Notes: a model not told the origin generated them from the sequence alone. 64,000 nucleotides of DNA from Oscillospiraceae bacterium (GCA_015067975.1 SVLK01000004.1:1-64000), one strand, 5' to 3'. Positions 7,000-16,023 are shown, counted from the stretch's first letter. A program made the numbers and translations.

Positions 7000-9633
7000 A
7001 TGCGTAAAGAGTTGCCTAAAGTGTATGATCCCCGGGATGTAGAGCCCCGGATCTACGACATGTGGATGCAGGGTGGCTGCTTCAAGGCAGAACCCGATCC
7101 CAAGAAAAAACCGTTTTCCATCGTTATGCCGCCTCCCAACGTCACCGGCCAGCTGCACATGGGCCACGCTATGGATGCCACACTGCAGGATATCCTGATC
7201 CGATTCAAGCGTATGCAGGGCTATGAAGCGCTGTGGCTGCCCGGCACCGACCACGCCGGTATTGCCACCCAGATCAAGGTGGAAGAGAATCTGCGCAACG
7301 AGGAAGGCCTGACCCGCTATGATCTGGGCCGTGAGAAGTTCTTGGAGCGCGTGTGGCAGTGGAAGGAAAAGTACGGCAACCGTATCGTAGAGCAGCAGAA
7401 GAAGATGGGATCCTCCTGCGATTGGGACCGCTCTCGCTTCACCATGGACGAAGGATGCTCCAAGGCTGTCCGCGAAACCTTCTGTGAGCTGTATGACAAG
7501 GGCCTGATCTACAAGGGAAGCCGCATCATCAACTGGTGCCCCCACTGCCTGACCGCCCTGTCCGATGCCGAGGTGGAGTATGTGGATAAGCCCGGCAATC
7601 TGTGGCATATCCGTTATCCTTTGGCCGACGGCAGCGGTGATATCGTCGTGGCTACCACTCGTCCCGAGACCATGATGGGTGATACCGGCGTGGCCGTGAA
7701 CCCTGAGGATGAGAAGTTCAAGCACCTGATTGGCAAGAAGTGCATCCTGCCCATCATGAACCGCGAGATCCCCATCATCGGCGATGAATACTGCGAGATC
7801 GGTTTCGGTACCGGCGCGGTGAAGATGACGCCTGCCCATGACCCCAACGACTTCGAAGTAGGTCTGCGCCACGGGCTGGAAGTACTGCGTGTTATCAACG
7901 ATGACGGCAGCATTAATGAAAATGGCGGTAAGTACAATGGTATGGATCGCTATGAGTGCCGCAAGGCCATCGTTGCCGATTTGGATGCCGGCGGCTATCT
8001 GGTCAAGACTGAGCCTTATTCCCATAACGTGGGGACCTGCTATCGCTGCCATAACGACGTGGAGCCTCTGATCAGCGCCCAGTGGTTCGTAAAGATGAAG
8101 CCTCTGGCTGAAGAAGCAATCCGCGTTGTCAATGACGGCACTATCAAGTTCGTGCCCGAGCGTTTCACAAAGACCTATACCAACTGGATGGAGAACGTCC
8201 ATGACTGGTGTATTTCCCGCCAGCTGTGGTGGGGTCACCAGATCCCCGCATGGTACTGCGATGAGTGCGGCACCATCAATGTGGGCCGTGAAGATCCCAC
8301 GACCTGCTGCAAGTGCGGCTGTACCAGCCTGACCCGTGACGAGGACGTACTGGACACTTGGTTCTCTTCCGCGCTGTGGCCCTTCTCCACAATGGGTTGG
8401 CCTGATAAGGAAGCTGCCGATCTGAAGTATTGGTATCCCACTTCTGTGCTGGTCACTGGCTACGATATTATCTTCTTCTGGGTCGCCCGTATGATCTTCT
8501 CCGGTATGGAGCAGATGAAGCAGGAGCCTTTCAAGACGGTGTTTATCCATGGTCTGGTCCGCGACGATAAGGGCCGCAAAATGTCCAAGTCTTTGGGCAA
8601 CGGTATCGACCCTCTGGAGATGGCAGATAAGTTCGGCGCCGATGCGCTTCGCTTTAACCTGATCACCGGTAACAGTCCCGGCAATGATATGCGTTTCTTT
8701 GTGGAAAAGTGCGAAGCTATGCGCAACTTTGCCAACAAGATCTGGAACGCTTCCCGCTTTGTGATGATGAACCTGACCATCGACAAAGTACAGCTGCCTG
8801 AAAAGCTGGAGCTGGAGGATAAGTGGGTTCTCAGCAAGCTGAATAACCTGATCCGTGAGGTTACCGACAATCTGGAGGCATATGAACTGGGTGTGGCTTC
8901 CGCCAAAATCTATGACTTCATTTGGGACACCTACTGCGATTGGTATATCGAGCTGACCAAGACGCGTCTTAACGGCGAGGACAAGGCTGCCAGTGAGGCG
9001 GCACAGAACGTGCTGTGCTACGTGCTGCTGCGCATTCTGGAGTTGATGCATCCCTTTATGCCCTTTATTACTGAGGAGATTTGGCAGGCACTGCCTCATG
9101 AGGGTGAATATCTGATCCGCGCCCAGTGGCCCGAATACAGCGAAGTACTGAACTTCAAGGCTGACGAAAATGCTATGGAAGCCGTAAAGGAAGCCATTTC
9201 TGCTGTCCGTGCCCGCCGCGCCGAGATGAATGTTCCTCCTTCCAAGAAGGCACAGATGATCATTGTCACCTCCACGCCCGAAAACTATGAGGAAGGCAAG
9301 CACTTCATTACCCGTATGGCCTATGCCAGCGATGTGACTGTGACTGAGAATGCACCTGCTGACCTGACCGGTATGGTTACTGTGGTCACCCACAATGCTA
9401 ATGTATATATGCCTTTGGCAGAACTGGTGGACTTTGAGAAGGAATTGGAGCGTATTGCTAAGGAGCGTGCCAAAGCACAGGAGAATTTGGAGCGCATCGA
9501 AAAGAAACTATCCAACGAGAGTTTTGTTTCCCGTGCCCCGGAAGCTGTTGTTAATGCCGAGCGCGAAAAGGCAGATAAGTGCCGTGCGCTGATTGCCAAG
9601 CTGGACGAGTCGGCTGCGGCAATGAAAGCATAA
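7000..9633 (+). CDS. valS: Valyl-tRNA synthetase ValS
   Basis: Class Ia synthetase that charges tRNA-Val; 877 residues, with the HIGH-type motif HMGH at 53-56, a CP1 editing domain after about residue 190, KMSKS at about 527-531, the anticodon-binding domain and a C-terminal coiled-coil arm ([20 protein letters not shown]). The ORF-track start (6937) lies in the T-box terminator; ATG 7000 follows CCGAAAGAGGAGAATCAAT and is correct. Codon use is strongly C-ending and optimised (AAG, ATC, CCC), as expected for a highly expressed gene and visibly different from the recombination genes nearby. Controlled by the valine T-box. Confidence 0.98.
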   Translation: MRKELPKVYDPRDVEPRIYDMWMQGGCFKAEPDPKKKPFSIVMPPPNVTGQLHMGHAMDATLQDILIRFKRMQGYEALWLPGTDHAGIATQIKVEENLRNEEGLTRYDLGREKFLERVWQWKEKYGNRIVEQQKKMGSSCDWDRSRFTMDEGCSKAVRETFCELYDKGLIYKGSRIINWCPHCLTALSDAEVEYVDKPGNLWHIRYPLADGSGDIVVATTRPETMMGDTGVAVNPEDEKFKHLIGKKCILPIMNREIPIIGDEYCEIGFGTGAVKMTPAHDPNDFEVGLRHGLEVLRVINDDGSINENGGKYNGMDRYECRKAIVADLDAGGYLVKTEPYSHNVGTCYRCHNDVEPLISAQWFVKMKPLAEEAIRVVNDGTIKFVPERFTKTYTNWMENVHDWCISRQLWWGHQIPAWYCDECGTINVGREDPTTCCKCGCTSLTRDEDVLDTWFSSALWPFSTMGWPDKEAADLKYWYPTSVLVTGYDIIFFWVARMIFSGMEQMKQEPFKTVFIHGLVRDDKGRKMSKSLGNGIDPLEMADKFGADALRFNLITGNSPGNDMRFFVEKCEAMRNFANKIWNASRFVMMNLTIDKVQLPEKLELEDKWVLSKLNNLIREVTDNLEAYELGVASAKIYDFIWDTYCDWYIELTKTRLNGEDKAASEAAQNVLCYVLLRILELMHPFMPFITEEIWQALPHEGEYLIRAQWPEYSEVLNFKADENAMEAVKEAISAVRARRAEMNVPPSKKAQMIIVTSTPENYEEGKHFITRMAYASDVTVTENAPADLTGMVTVVTHNANVYMPLAELVDFEKELERIAKERAKAQENLERIEKKLSNESFVSRAPEAVVNAEREKADKCRALIAKLDESAAAMKA

Positions 9634-9678
9634 CACATCGCCTTTGTTCGACACAAAAAAATAGCAAAATTCTATATA

Positions 9679-9714
9679 ATCACCGTAGATCATGGATCTA
9701 CGGTGATTTTTTTG
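9679..9714 (+). terminator. Intrinsic terminator after valS
   Basis: A 13-bp perfect stem ATCACCGTAGATC / GATCTACGGTGAT with a 3-nt loop, followed by a run of Ts. It ends just before the spoIIAA ribosome site (AAAGGAG), separating valS from the spoIIA operon. I could not find a convincing sigma-H promoter for spoIIA in this gap. Confidence 0.85.
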
Positions 9715-9730
9715 TACAAAGGAGAAGATC

Positions 9731-10036
9731 ATGGAAATACGAGCAAAAAAAGAGGGGCGCAACGTAGAAATATTATTAAAAGGGGAGCTGGACCATCACG
9801 GTGCCAAAGGGCTGACTCTGCAACTGGAGCGTGAGATTGAAGTATTGTTGCCGCTGCGCTTGGTGCTGGATTTTGTGGGCGTAACATTTATGGATAGTTC
9901 CGGTATTGCCGTTGTTCTGCGTACAGACCGGCGCATGAAAGAGTTGGGCGGTACGCTTTGTCTGCAAAGCCTTGGGCAGCAGCCCCGCAAACTGTTGGAG
10001 GCGGCGGGCATCGATCGAATGGTGGAAATAAAGTAA
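9731..10036 (+). CDS. spoIIAA: Anti-sigma F factor antagonist SpoIIAA
   Basis: A 101-residue STAS-domain protein. In its dephosphorylated form it binds SpoIIAB and frees sigma F in the forespore. The phosphorylation loop FMDSSGIAV lies at about 54-62, with the target serine in DSSG. Start ATG 9731 follows AAAGGAGAAGATC. First gene of spoIIAA-spoIIAB-sigF, with 15 nt to spoIIAB. Length and gene order match B. subtilis. Confidence 0.96.
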   Translation: MEIRAKKEGRNVEILLKGELDHHGAKGLTLQLEREIEVLLPLRLVLDFVGVTFMDSSGIAVVLRTDRRMKELGGTLCLQSLGQQPRKLLEAAGIDRMVEIK

Positions 10037-10051
10037 AGGAGGCGGATACAT

Positions 10052-10501
10052 ATGAAAACAAAAGCAGAAAACTATGTAAGCATTGAGTTTTTGAGCCGAA
10101 GCAGCAACGAGGGATTTGCCCGCATGGCGGCTGCAGGATTTGCAGCGCAACTGGATCCGACGCTGGAGGAACTGGGCGATATTAAAACGGCGGTCAGCGA
10201 AGCTGTGACCAATGCTATCGTGCATGCTTATCCGGATGCGTTGGGAAAAATCGTGATGCGCATGCGAATTATGGAAAATCACGTGCTGGAACTGAGTGTG
10301 CGGGATTATGGCTGCGGCATTGCCGATGTGGAACAGGCGCGTCAGCCGCTTTATACGACGGGTGGCGAGGAACGTAGCGGCATGGGCTTTACCATTATGG
10401 AAAGTTTCACCGACCGGCTGACAGTTCGCTCGGTGGTGGGGCGTGGAACTACAGTAACGATGCGCAAACAGATCTCTCAGCGGATCTCCACAAAGAAATG
10501 A
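10052..10501 (+). CDS. spoIIAB: Anti-sigma F factor / serine kinase SpoIIAB
   Basis: A GHKL-type ATPase/kinase of 149 residues that holds sigma F inactive and phosphorylates SpoIIAA. The N-box EAVTNAIVHAY is at 50-60, the G1-type motif RDYGCGIAD near 90 and the ATP-lid segment ERSGMGFTIM near 110. The start ATG 10052 follows AAAGGAGGCGGATACAT. Its TGA overlaps the sigF ATG by ATGA, so stoichiometry with sigma F is probably kept by coupled translation. Confidence 0.96.
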   Translation: MKTKAENYVSIEFLSRSSNEGFARMAAAGFAAQLDPTLEELGDIKTAVSEAVTNAIVHAYPDALGKIVMRMRIMENHVLELSVRDYGCGIADVEQARQPLYTTGGEERSGMGFTIMESFTDRLTVRSVVGRGTTVTMRKQISQRISTKK

Positions 10502-11226
10502 GCGGCACAGAATTATTCGCGCTGCTGGATCGGGCACAGCGCGGTGACGATGAGGCATGCCAACAGGTCTTGGTAGAAAATGTAGGACTGATCTGGGCCA
10601 TTGTGAAGCGCTACTACGGCTGCGGTGTGGAAGTAGACGACCTTTATCAGCTGGGATGCATAGGGTTTATAAAGGCTGTAAAGGGATTTGACCTCACATA
10701 TGGAACCCAGTTTTCCACCTATGCCGTTCCTAAGATCGCAGGGGAGATCCGCCGCTTTCTGCGCGATGACGGTGCGATAAAAGTGGGTAGAAGCGTGCGG
10801 GAAAAGGGACAAATGCTCTGGAGCGCACGGGAGCGAATGCGCCAACAGCTGGGGCGTGATCCTCATGTGTCGGAACTGGCTCAGGAGACCGGTTTATCGG
10901 TGGAAGAGATCGCCAGTATCGAATTGGCGGTGGGCGCGCCGGAGTCATTGCAGCAGGAAACGGCAGAGGGCCTGACGCTGGAGTCCACGCTGGGAACAGA
11001 GTGTCCGGAGGAAAATCTGGTAGAAAAAATCGCGCTCCGCGAGGCAATCGATGCCTTACCGGAGCGCGAGAGAATGACGATTCTGCTGCGTTTTTTTAAA
11101 GGATTGACTCAGGAACAAACTGCCCGCATCTTGCAGGTATCGCAGGTGCAAGTATCAAGATTAGAACGTCGAGGACTGGCTCAGCTGCGAGAAAAATTGG
11201 CCGATGAAACAGGGGAAAACAGGTAG
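10498..11226 (+). CDS. sigF: RNA polymerase sporulation sigma factor SigF
   Basis: Sigma-70 family factor of 242 residues that directs the first forespore-specific transcription. Region 2 (DDLYQLGCIGFIKAVKGFDL and FSTYAVPKIAGEIRRFLRDD), a region 3 segment, and the region 4 helix-turn-helix (LTQEQTARILQVSQVQVSRLE) are all visible. The gene overlaps spoIIAB by 4 nt. It is followed by only 5 nt before the converging radical-SAM operon; no clear terminator hairpin is seen between the two. Confidence 0.96.
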   Translation: MSGTELFALLDRAQRGDDEACQQVLVENVGLIWAIVKRYYGCGVEVDDLYQLGCIGFIKAVKGFDLTYGTQFSTYAVPKIAGEIRRFLRDDGAIKVGRSVREKGQMLWSARERMRQQLGRDPHVSELAQETGLSVEEIASIELAVGAPESLQQETAEGLTLESTLGTECPEENLVEKIALREAIDALPERERMTILLRFFKGLTQEQTARILQVSQVQVSRLERRGLAQLREKLADETGENR

Positions 11227-11231
11227 ATAAA

Positions 11232-12041
11232 TCAAGAACTGCTTTTTGGAAGAGCGGTCTGCAAATCTTGCGTGATAGCGGCTGGATTTTCGTGTTCTAA
11301 CGGAAGAAATTCCGTCATGTTGTGGCGGTAGCGCTTAGGCAGAAAAGTGTTCTGGCAGCGAGGATTATACCGTTCTTTAATAGCGATGGTCTCATAAAAC
11401 TTTTTCCAAAGTGCCCGGTAGTAGATCTCTTCTTCTCCCGGCAAAGCTTTTTGCCATGAATCTACCTGCAGTATTTGAGAGCGCCCTTTGGTGTAGAGCA
11501 ACAAATCTCCGTGAGTTCGGTCATAAATAAATAATGATTCGTTGGCGTAGCGGTTACAGAAATGGCTGCGCAGCAGCGGGAGAACTCTGTTTTTCGGTTC
11601 AATTTCCGCGCCCAAAGTGCCGTTATAGTCAGAAAAACGGACGAATCCACGTAGCTTCTCCAGCTCTCCGTTCATGTGACGAATCGCTTTAGCAATGGGA
11701 TGATAGGCATCATCTGCCTGATTCTTTAGAAAAGAATTACCGCAGCTATACAGTTTGCGTATAAACCGATACATGTGCATCTCTTTTTCGTCCAGACATG
11801 TTAGATAGCACCTGCGAAGCATATCTGCGGCTGTTGGAGAGACTTTCAAGATACTTCGATATACTCTGCGTGCATTTTCCGGCACGGTTAAAATCGTTCG
11901 TACAGAGTATAGGGACAGCATACATTCCTCATCGCTGAAAAACGCGATGGGGAATTCTTTATGCACATAGCTTTCAAAGACACAGCATAAAAACCCGTCA
12001 AAGGTTCCGTCGTATTGAAAAATGACAGAATCCCAAGCCAT
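11232..12041 (-). CDS. TIGR03915/DUF4130 family putative DNA repair protein
   Basis: 269 residues. It is the usual partner of the radical SAM protein encoded immediately upstream; the pair is annotated as putative DNA modification/repair from its context, but no activity is established. The C-terminal half has the family signature (GDLLLYTKG...LWKKFYETIAIKERYNPRCQ, then LPKRYRHNMTEF). The ORF-track start is a TTG at 12062, but GGGGTGAG lies 5 nt before the ATG at 12041, which I prefer. There are 4 nt between the radical SAM stop and this start. Placement in a LexA-type operon supports a DNA damage role. Confidence 0.85.
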   Translation of the reverse strand: MAWDSVIFQYDGTFDGFLCCVFESYVHKEFPIAFFSDEECMLSLYSVRTILTVPENARRVYRSILKVSPTAADMLRRCYLTCLDEKEMHMYRFIRKLYSCGNSFLKNQADDAYHPIAKAIRHMNGELEKLRGFVRFSDYNGTLGAEIEPKNRVLPLLRSHFCNRYANESLFIYDRTHGDLLLYTKGRSQILQVDSWQKALPGEEEIYYRALWKKFYETIAIKERYNPRCQNTFLPKRYRHNMTEFLPLEHENPAAITQDLQTALPKSSS

Positions 12042-12045
12042 GATC

Positions 12046-13314
12046 TCACCCCACAGAATCAAAAAGAGAGAGCTGCGCTATTTGCGAGTGTGGCAGCTGC
12101 TTTTGTTCGATTGCCTCCAACTGTCTTGCAATGGTGGCAGCAGAAAATTGTAACCCGCTGCGCACCCGGCCGCTGCAGGTAATAAAATACTGGGCGCGTT
12201 TGAGAACAACTCCCAGTTTTTTCAAATCTTCAAATCTTAAATTAGTTGTGCGGCGCGCGGAAACGATCCGCCGGGCGCTGACCGGTCCAATTCCCGGCAC
12301 ACGCAGCAGCATCTCGTAATCTGCCTGCATGATTTCCACCGGAAACTGTTCCAGATGCCCGATCGCCCAGTTGCATTTAGGATCGATCAGCGGATTGAAA
12401 TCCGGCTGCTGATCGTTCAGCAATTCTTCTGCGCGGAAACCATAAAAGCGCAGTAGCCAGTCGGCCTGATATAGCCGATGCTCTCTTAGCAAAGGAGGTT
12501 GTGTATCTAAACTGGGGAGAAGAGAGTGTTCTACTACCGGCACATAGGCGGAGTAGAACACTCGTTTTAAACGGTATTTGTCGTATAAAGATTGTGTCAG
12601 CTGCAGAATGTGGCGGTCCGTATCCTGTGTCGCCCCGACGATCAGTTGCGTACTTTGCCCGGCTGGGGCAAAGGAGGGCGCGTGCTTATATTTCACCAGT
12701 TCGCGTTTGTTGTTAGCCGCCTGATCACGGATCAAGCCCATAGGCCGAAGAATGGCCTGCTTTGTTTTATCCGGTGCTAGCATCTGCAGTCCAGCTTCCG
12801 ATGGAAGCTCAATGTTGACACTAAGGCGATCAGCCAGTAACCCGAGCTGCTGTACCAGTTCCGGCGAAGTGCCGGGGATCGCCTTAGCATGAATGTAGCC
12901 GTTGAAGCCATATTCATGGCGCAAAAGACGCAAACTGCGCACCATCAGCTCGGTGGTATAGTCAGGATTTCGCAGCACGCCGGAAGAAAGAAACAATCCT
13001 TCGATGTAATTGCGCCGATAAAATCCGATGGTCAGTTCTGCCAGTTCCCGGGGAGAAAAGGCAGTGCGGCGCGTATCGTTACTGCGGCGATTAACACAGT
13101 ATTTACAGTCATAGACACAACAATTGGTCATCAACACTTTTAAAAGTGTGATGCACCGCCCATCTGCCGAAAAACTGTGACAGCATCCGGCGATCGAGGA
13201 AGAGGTGTTGCCGATTTTACCGGGTTGAGAGGAGCGGCGCACACCGCTGGAAGTACAGGCTGCGTCATATTTGGCTGCATCGGACAGAATCTCCAGCTTT
13301 TCTAAAAGGTCCAT
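12046..13314 (-). CDS. Radical SAM putative DNA modification/repair protein (TIGR03916)
   Basis: 422 residues. The radical SAM cluster motif CVYDCKYC lies at about 66-73 (CX3CX2C). The C-terminus has a helix-hairpin-helix DNA-binding motif, LLRVPGIGPVSARRIV, near 345, which fits a DNA substrate. The start ATG at 13314 has little Shine-Dalgarno but lies only 5 nt past the stop of a 39-codon ORF, so it is probably translated by coupling. The reaction is unknown. The conserved two-gene arrangement with the DUF4130 protein and the upstream LexA boxes make a DNA damage function likely. Confidence 0.88.
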   Translation of the reverse strand: MDLLEKLEILSDAAKYDAACTSSGVRRSSQPGKIGNTSSSIAGCCHSFSADGRCITLLKVLMTNCCVYDCKYCVNRRSNDTRRTAFSPRELAELTIGFYRRNYIEGLFLSSGVLRNPDYTTELMVRSLRLLRHEYGFNGYIHAKAIPGTSPELVQQLGLLADRLSVNIELPSEAGLQMLAPDKTKQAILRPMGLIRDQAANNKRELVKYKHAPSFAPAGQSTQLIVGATQDTDRHILQLTQSLYDKYRLKRVFYSAYVPVVEHSLLPSLDTQPPLLREHRLYQADWLLRFYGFRAEELLNDQQPDFNPLIDPKCNWAIGHLEQFPVEIMQADYEMLLRVPGIGPVSARRIVSARRTTNLRFEDLKKLGVVLKRAQYFITCSGRVRSGLQFSAATIARQLEAIEQKQLPHSQIAQLSLFDSVG

Positions 13315-13319
13315 GATGC

Positions 13320-13439
13320 TCAGGCAGAGCGAGTTCTGCGCTTACCCTGAGGATGTTCCATATGCTCAAACAAACGCATCAGATTGACGGCGATGGAACC
13401 GGCACCCAGCAAAATGATCATCAAAGAGAACGTTGTCAT
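13320..13439 (-). CDS. 39-residue single-pass membrane peptide, first gene of the SOS-type operon
   Basis: Too short for the ORF track. ATG 13439 has an ideal AGGAGG exactly 8 nt upstream, and the frame is open for 39 codons to TGA at 13320. The peptide begins MTTFSLMIILLGAGSIAVNL, a hydrophobic helix of about 20 residues, and ends in a short basic tail (GKRRTRSA), so N-out/C-in insertion is likely. It lies directly downstream of a consensus promoter whose spacer is a LexA box and ends 5 nt before the radical SAM start. I recognise no family. Small LexA-controlled membrane peptides elsewhere can be division inhibitors (Caulobacter SidA), but that is analogy only. Confidence 0.65.
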   Translation of the reverse strand: MTTFSLMIILLGAGSIAVNLMRLFEHMEHPQGKRRTRSA

Positions 13440-13455
13440 AGTCATTACCTCCTGT

Positions 13456-13469
13456 GGAACTTTTGTTCT
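13456..13469. promoter_or_regulatory. LexA-box-like site 1
   Basis: GGAACTTTTGTTCT against the Gram-positive LexA consensus CGAACNNNNGTTCG: two mismatches at the outer positions. It sits at the predicted start point of the radical SAM operon. Confidence 0.55.
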
Positions 13470-13475
13470 ATATGC

Positions 13476-13504
13476 ATTATAAATCGAACAAGCGTTCTTG
13501 TCAA
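13476..13504 (-). promoter_or_regulatory. Promoter of the radical SAM operon
   Basis: Perfect TTGACA (13504-13499), 17 bp, TATAAT (13481-13476) on the minus strand. Its spacer contains the LexA-like box at 13485-13498, an ideal place for repression. Transcription would start near 13469. Confidence 0.9.
13485..13498. promoter_or_regulatory. LexA (SOS) box 2
   Basis: CGAACAAGCGTTCT matches the Bacillus/Clostridium LexA consensus CGAACRNRYGTTYC closely (GAAC/GTTC cores intact). It lies between -35 and -10 of the radical SAM operon promoter. Confidence 0.85.
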
Positions 13505-13512
13505 TAGAAAAT

Positions 13513-13526
13513 CGAACAAAAATTCG
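13513..13526. promoter_or_regulatory. LexA-box-like site 3
   Basis: CGAACAAAAATTCG, one mismatch from CGAACNNNNGTTCG. It is 28 bp from box 2 and about 19 bp upstream of the pcrA -35, so it could serve both divergent promoters. Confidence 0.6.
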
Positions 13527-13544
13527 AATTTACTTTCTGGCATG

Positions 13545-13573
13545 TTGACCGGGAAGGGAATCTGTATTAGAAT
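13545..13573 (+). promoter_or_regulatory. pcrA promoter
   Basis: TTGACC, 17 bp, TAGAAT, about 30 bp ahead of the pcrA ATG. Confidence 0.7.
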
Positions 13574-13602
13574 AGAGAAAAATTTTAAACACAGAGGCTT
13601 AT

Positions 13603-16023
13603 ATGAACGAATTAGAAAAAAGGTTTATTACAGCACGCCGACAGGCGATCGCTTTGGAATATGCGCATTTGAATCCTCGGCAGCGCGAAGGTGTTCTGGC
13701 TACAGAAGGACCGCTGCTGCTGTTGGCGGGCGCCGGCAGCGGCAAGACTACGGTGCTGATCAACCGCGTAGCAAATCTCCTGCGTTACGGTAGCGGCAGT
13801 GACTCGACACAGATTCCTATGCCGATTTCTGTCGATGAGGTGGAGTTTCTGGAGCAGTATGTCCAAAACCCCGATCCGGAACAAAAGGCGCTGGCGCAGT
13901 ATCTGTGCGCCGTAGAGCCGGCACGGCCCTGGGAAGTGTTAGCTATTACCTTCACCAATAAAGCGGCAGGGGAGCTGAAAGAACGCCTGGAGCGTATGCT
14001 GGGAGAAGAGGCAAAGGACATGTGGGCGGCGACGTTCCATTCGGCCTGTGTACGGATCCTGCGGCGCGATATTGACAAAATCGGCTTTGACCGCAGCTTT
14101 ACGATTTACGACACGGATGACAGCAAGCGCGTGATCAAAGATGTACTCAAGGAACTGGGATTGGAGGAAAAATCATTCCCTGTTCGGGAAGTGCAGTCCA
14201 TCATTTCCGGAGCGAAAGACAAGATGCAGTCTCCGGAGGAGTTTGCATCGATCTGGGAGAACCGGGGTGACTGGCGCAAGGTGCGTATCGCCAAGGTATA
14301 CCGCATCTATAATCAGCGGCTGCGCGATGCCAATGCGCTGGACTTTGACGATATCATTCTCCACACCGTGCATCTGCTGCAGAGCAGCGCTGAAACGCTG
14401 GCATATTATCAACGGAAGTTCCGTTACATTCTCATCGATGAGTATCAGGATACCAACCAGATGCAGTATATGTTGGCCAGTCTCTTAGCCGGAGGATATG
14501 GCAATATCTGCGTTGTTGGCGACGATGACCAGAGCATTTACCGTTTCCGCGGCGCTGACATCGGTAATATCCTCAGCTTCGAAAAGCAGTATAAAAATGC
14601 CCGTGTGATCCGTCTGGAGCAGAATTACCGCAGCACTCAGAACATTCTGGATGCAGCCAATGCGGTGATTCGCAACAATCAGGGGCGTAAGGGAAAAACG
14701 CTGTGGACGGAGAACGGCAGCGGCGAAAAGGTAACGGTCAAAACTGCGTTCAATGAAGGCGATGAGGCGAACTTTGTGGTGGGTCAAATCATGATGGACT
14801 ATCACCGAGGCGGTAACTGGTGCGACCACGCTATTCTCTACCGTACCAACGCCCAGTCCAATGCACTGGAATACGCTTTCAAGCGCAACGGTGTTCCTTA
14901 TAAGGTCATCGGCGGTATGAAGTTCTTTGACCGGGCGGAAGTGAAGGATATGCTGGCATATCTCTGCGTGATCAACAATCCTGCAGATGACCTGCGTTTG
15001 CGCCGTATCATCAATGTACCGTCCCGTAAAATCGGTGCGGCCACCATTGACAAGGCCCAGATTCTGGCTACAGAAAATCGCGTACCATTATTTGAAATTT
15101 TGCGTAAGGCAGATGCCTATCCTGAGCTGAAAACAAGCACTGCAAAGTTAATAAGCTTTACAGATATGATTGGCGAAATGAAGCGGCGCGAAGGTGATTT
15201 GGGTCTGGTAGAATTCTATGAATATGTCTGTCAGCGTAGCGGTTATACACAGATGCTGCAGGATAAGGATGATATGGAAAGCCGCGGACGGTTGGAAAAC
15301 GTGCAGGAGCTGAGTTCCAGTATTCTTGCTTTTATGGAGAATGATCCGGAAAATCCTACGTTGTCCGGATTCTTGGATGAAGTGGCGCTGTATACGGATT
15401 TGGACAGCCAAAGCGATGCGGATAACTGTGTGACGATGATGACCATGCACAGTGCCAAGGGTCTGGAGTTCCCGCAGGTATACGTGGTTGGCATGGAGGA
15501 TGGTCTGTTTCCGGGGAACCGCGCTATGGGAGATCCGGAGGAGATGGAAGAGGAACGGCGTCTTTGCTATGTGGCTATGACCCGTGCCAAAAAGAAACTG
15601 ACCATGACCAATGCGCGGCAGCGCACGTTGTATGGCCGCACGACACCGGCAATGGCATCCCGATTCTTGGGTGAGATTCCGGAAGAGAACATGGAGTGGA
15701 TCAGTAAACCGGAGCCTCGACCTCAGCCGACTCATTGGGACGATTGGGCAGAAGATGGACCTGTCATTTACACACAGACTGCGCCGACAATGCCCAAAAA
15801 GCCGATGGCAGAAGCCGGTGGTTTGCGAAAGGCAGCTCCGGCTGGAGCGCCGCTGCTGCAGTTGAAAGCAGGCGAGAGTATTGCTCATGATGCGTTCGGT
15901 AAGGGCATGGTGCTGAGCGTTCGGCCCATGGGTAATGATGCACTTGTTGAAGTAGCTTTCGACAAGGTAGGTACCAAGAAATTAATGCTCAAGGCTGCAG
16001 GCAGCCATTTGAAAAAGCTGTAA
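13603..16023 (+). CDS. pcrA: ATP-dependent DNA helicase PcrA/UvrD
   Basis: Superfamily 1A 3'-5' helicase for repair and plasmid-type replication; 806 residues. Motif I GAGSGKTT is at 43-50, followed by Ia ITFTNKAAGELKER, II DEYQDTN, III GDDDQSIYRFRGAD, IV-V (TMMTMHSAKGLEFPQVYVVG) and VI YVAMTRAKKKL. The C-terminal tail ends in the small RNA polymerase-binding Tudor-like fold (GKGMVLSVRPMGNDALVEVAF). Between motifs I and Ia there is an insertion of roughly 45 residues (rich in P, E, Q) compared with Geobacillus PcrA. Start ATG 13603 has CAGAGG upstream. It shares a LexA-box-bearing intergenic region with the divergent repair operon. Confidence 0.96.
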   Translation: MNELEKRFITARRQAIALEYAHLNPRQREGVLATEGPLLLLAGAGSGKTTVLINRVANLLRYGSGSDSTQIPMPISVDEVEFLEQYVQNPDPEQKALAQYLCAVEPARPWEVLAITFTNKAAGELKERLERMLGEEAKDMWAATFHSACVRILRRDIDKIGFDRSFTIYDTDDSKRVIKDVLKELGLEEKSFPVREVQSIISGAKDKMQSPEEFASIWENRGDWRKVRIAKVYRIYNQRLRDANALDFDDIILHTVHLLQSSAETLAYYQRKFRYILIDEYQDTNQMQYMLASLLAGGYGNICVVGDDDQSIYRFRGADIGNILSFEKQYKNARVIRLEQNYRSTQNILDAANAVIRNNQGRKGKTLWTENGSGEKVTVKTAFNEGDEANFVVGQIMMDYHRGGNWCDHAILYRTNAQSNALEYAFKRNGVPYKVIGGMKFFDRAEVKDMLAYLCVINNPADDLRLRRIINVPSRKIGAATIDKAQILATENRVPLFEILRKADAYPELKTSTAKLISFTDMIGEMKRREGDLGLVEFYEYVCQRSGYTQMLQDKDDMESRGRLENVQELSSSILAFMENDPENPTLSGFLDEVALYTDLDSQSDADNCVTMMTMHSAKGLEFPQVYVVGMEDGLFPGNRAMGDPEEMEEERRLCYVAMTRAKKKLTMTNARQRTLYGRTTPAMASRFLGEIPEENMEWISKPEPRPQPTHWDDWAEDGPVIYTQTAPTMPKKPMAEAGGLRKAAPAGAPLLQLKAGESIAHDAFGKGMVLSVRPMGNDALVEVAFDKVGTKKLMLKAAGSHLKKL

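Noticed and set aside
6865-9393. 842-codon ORF on the minus strand opposite valS
   Set aside because: It is an antisense shadow produced by the strong codon bias of valS; the product is His/Gln/Leu-rich with no domain, and the plus strand has an unmistakable synthetase.
9675-9680. TATAAT before spoIIAA as a sigma-A promoter
   Set aside because: No -35 at 16-18 bp, and the valS terminator lies between it and the gene. A sigma-H promoter is expected but I could not find one.
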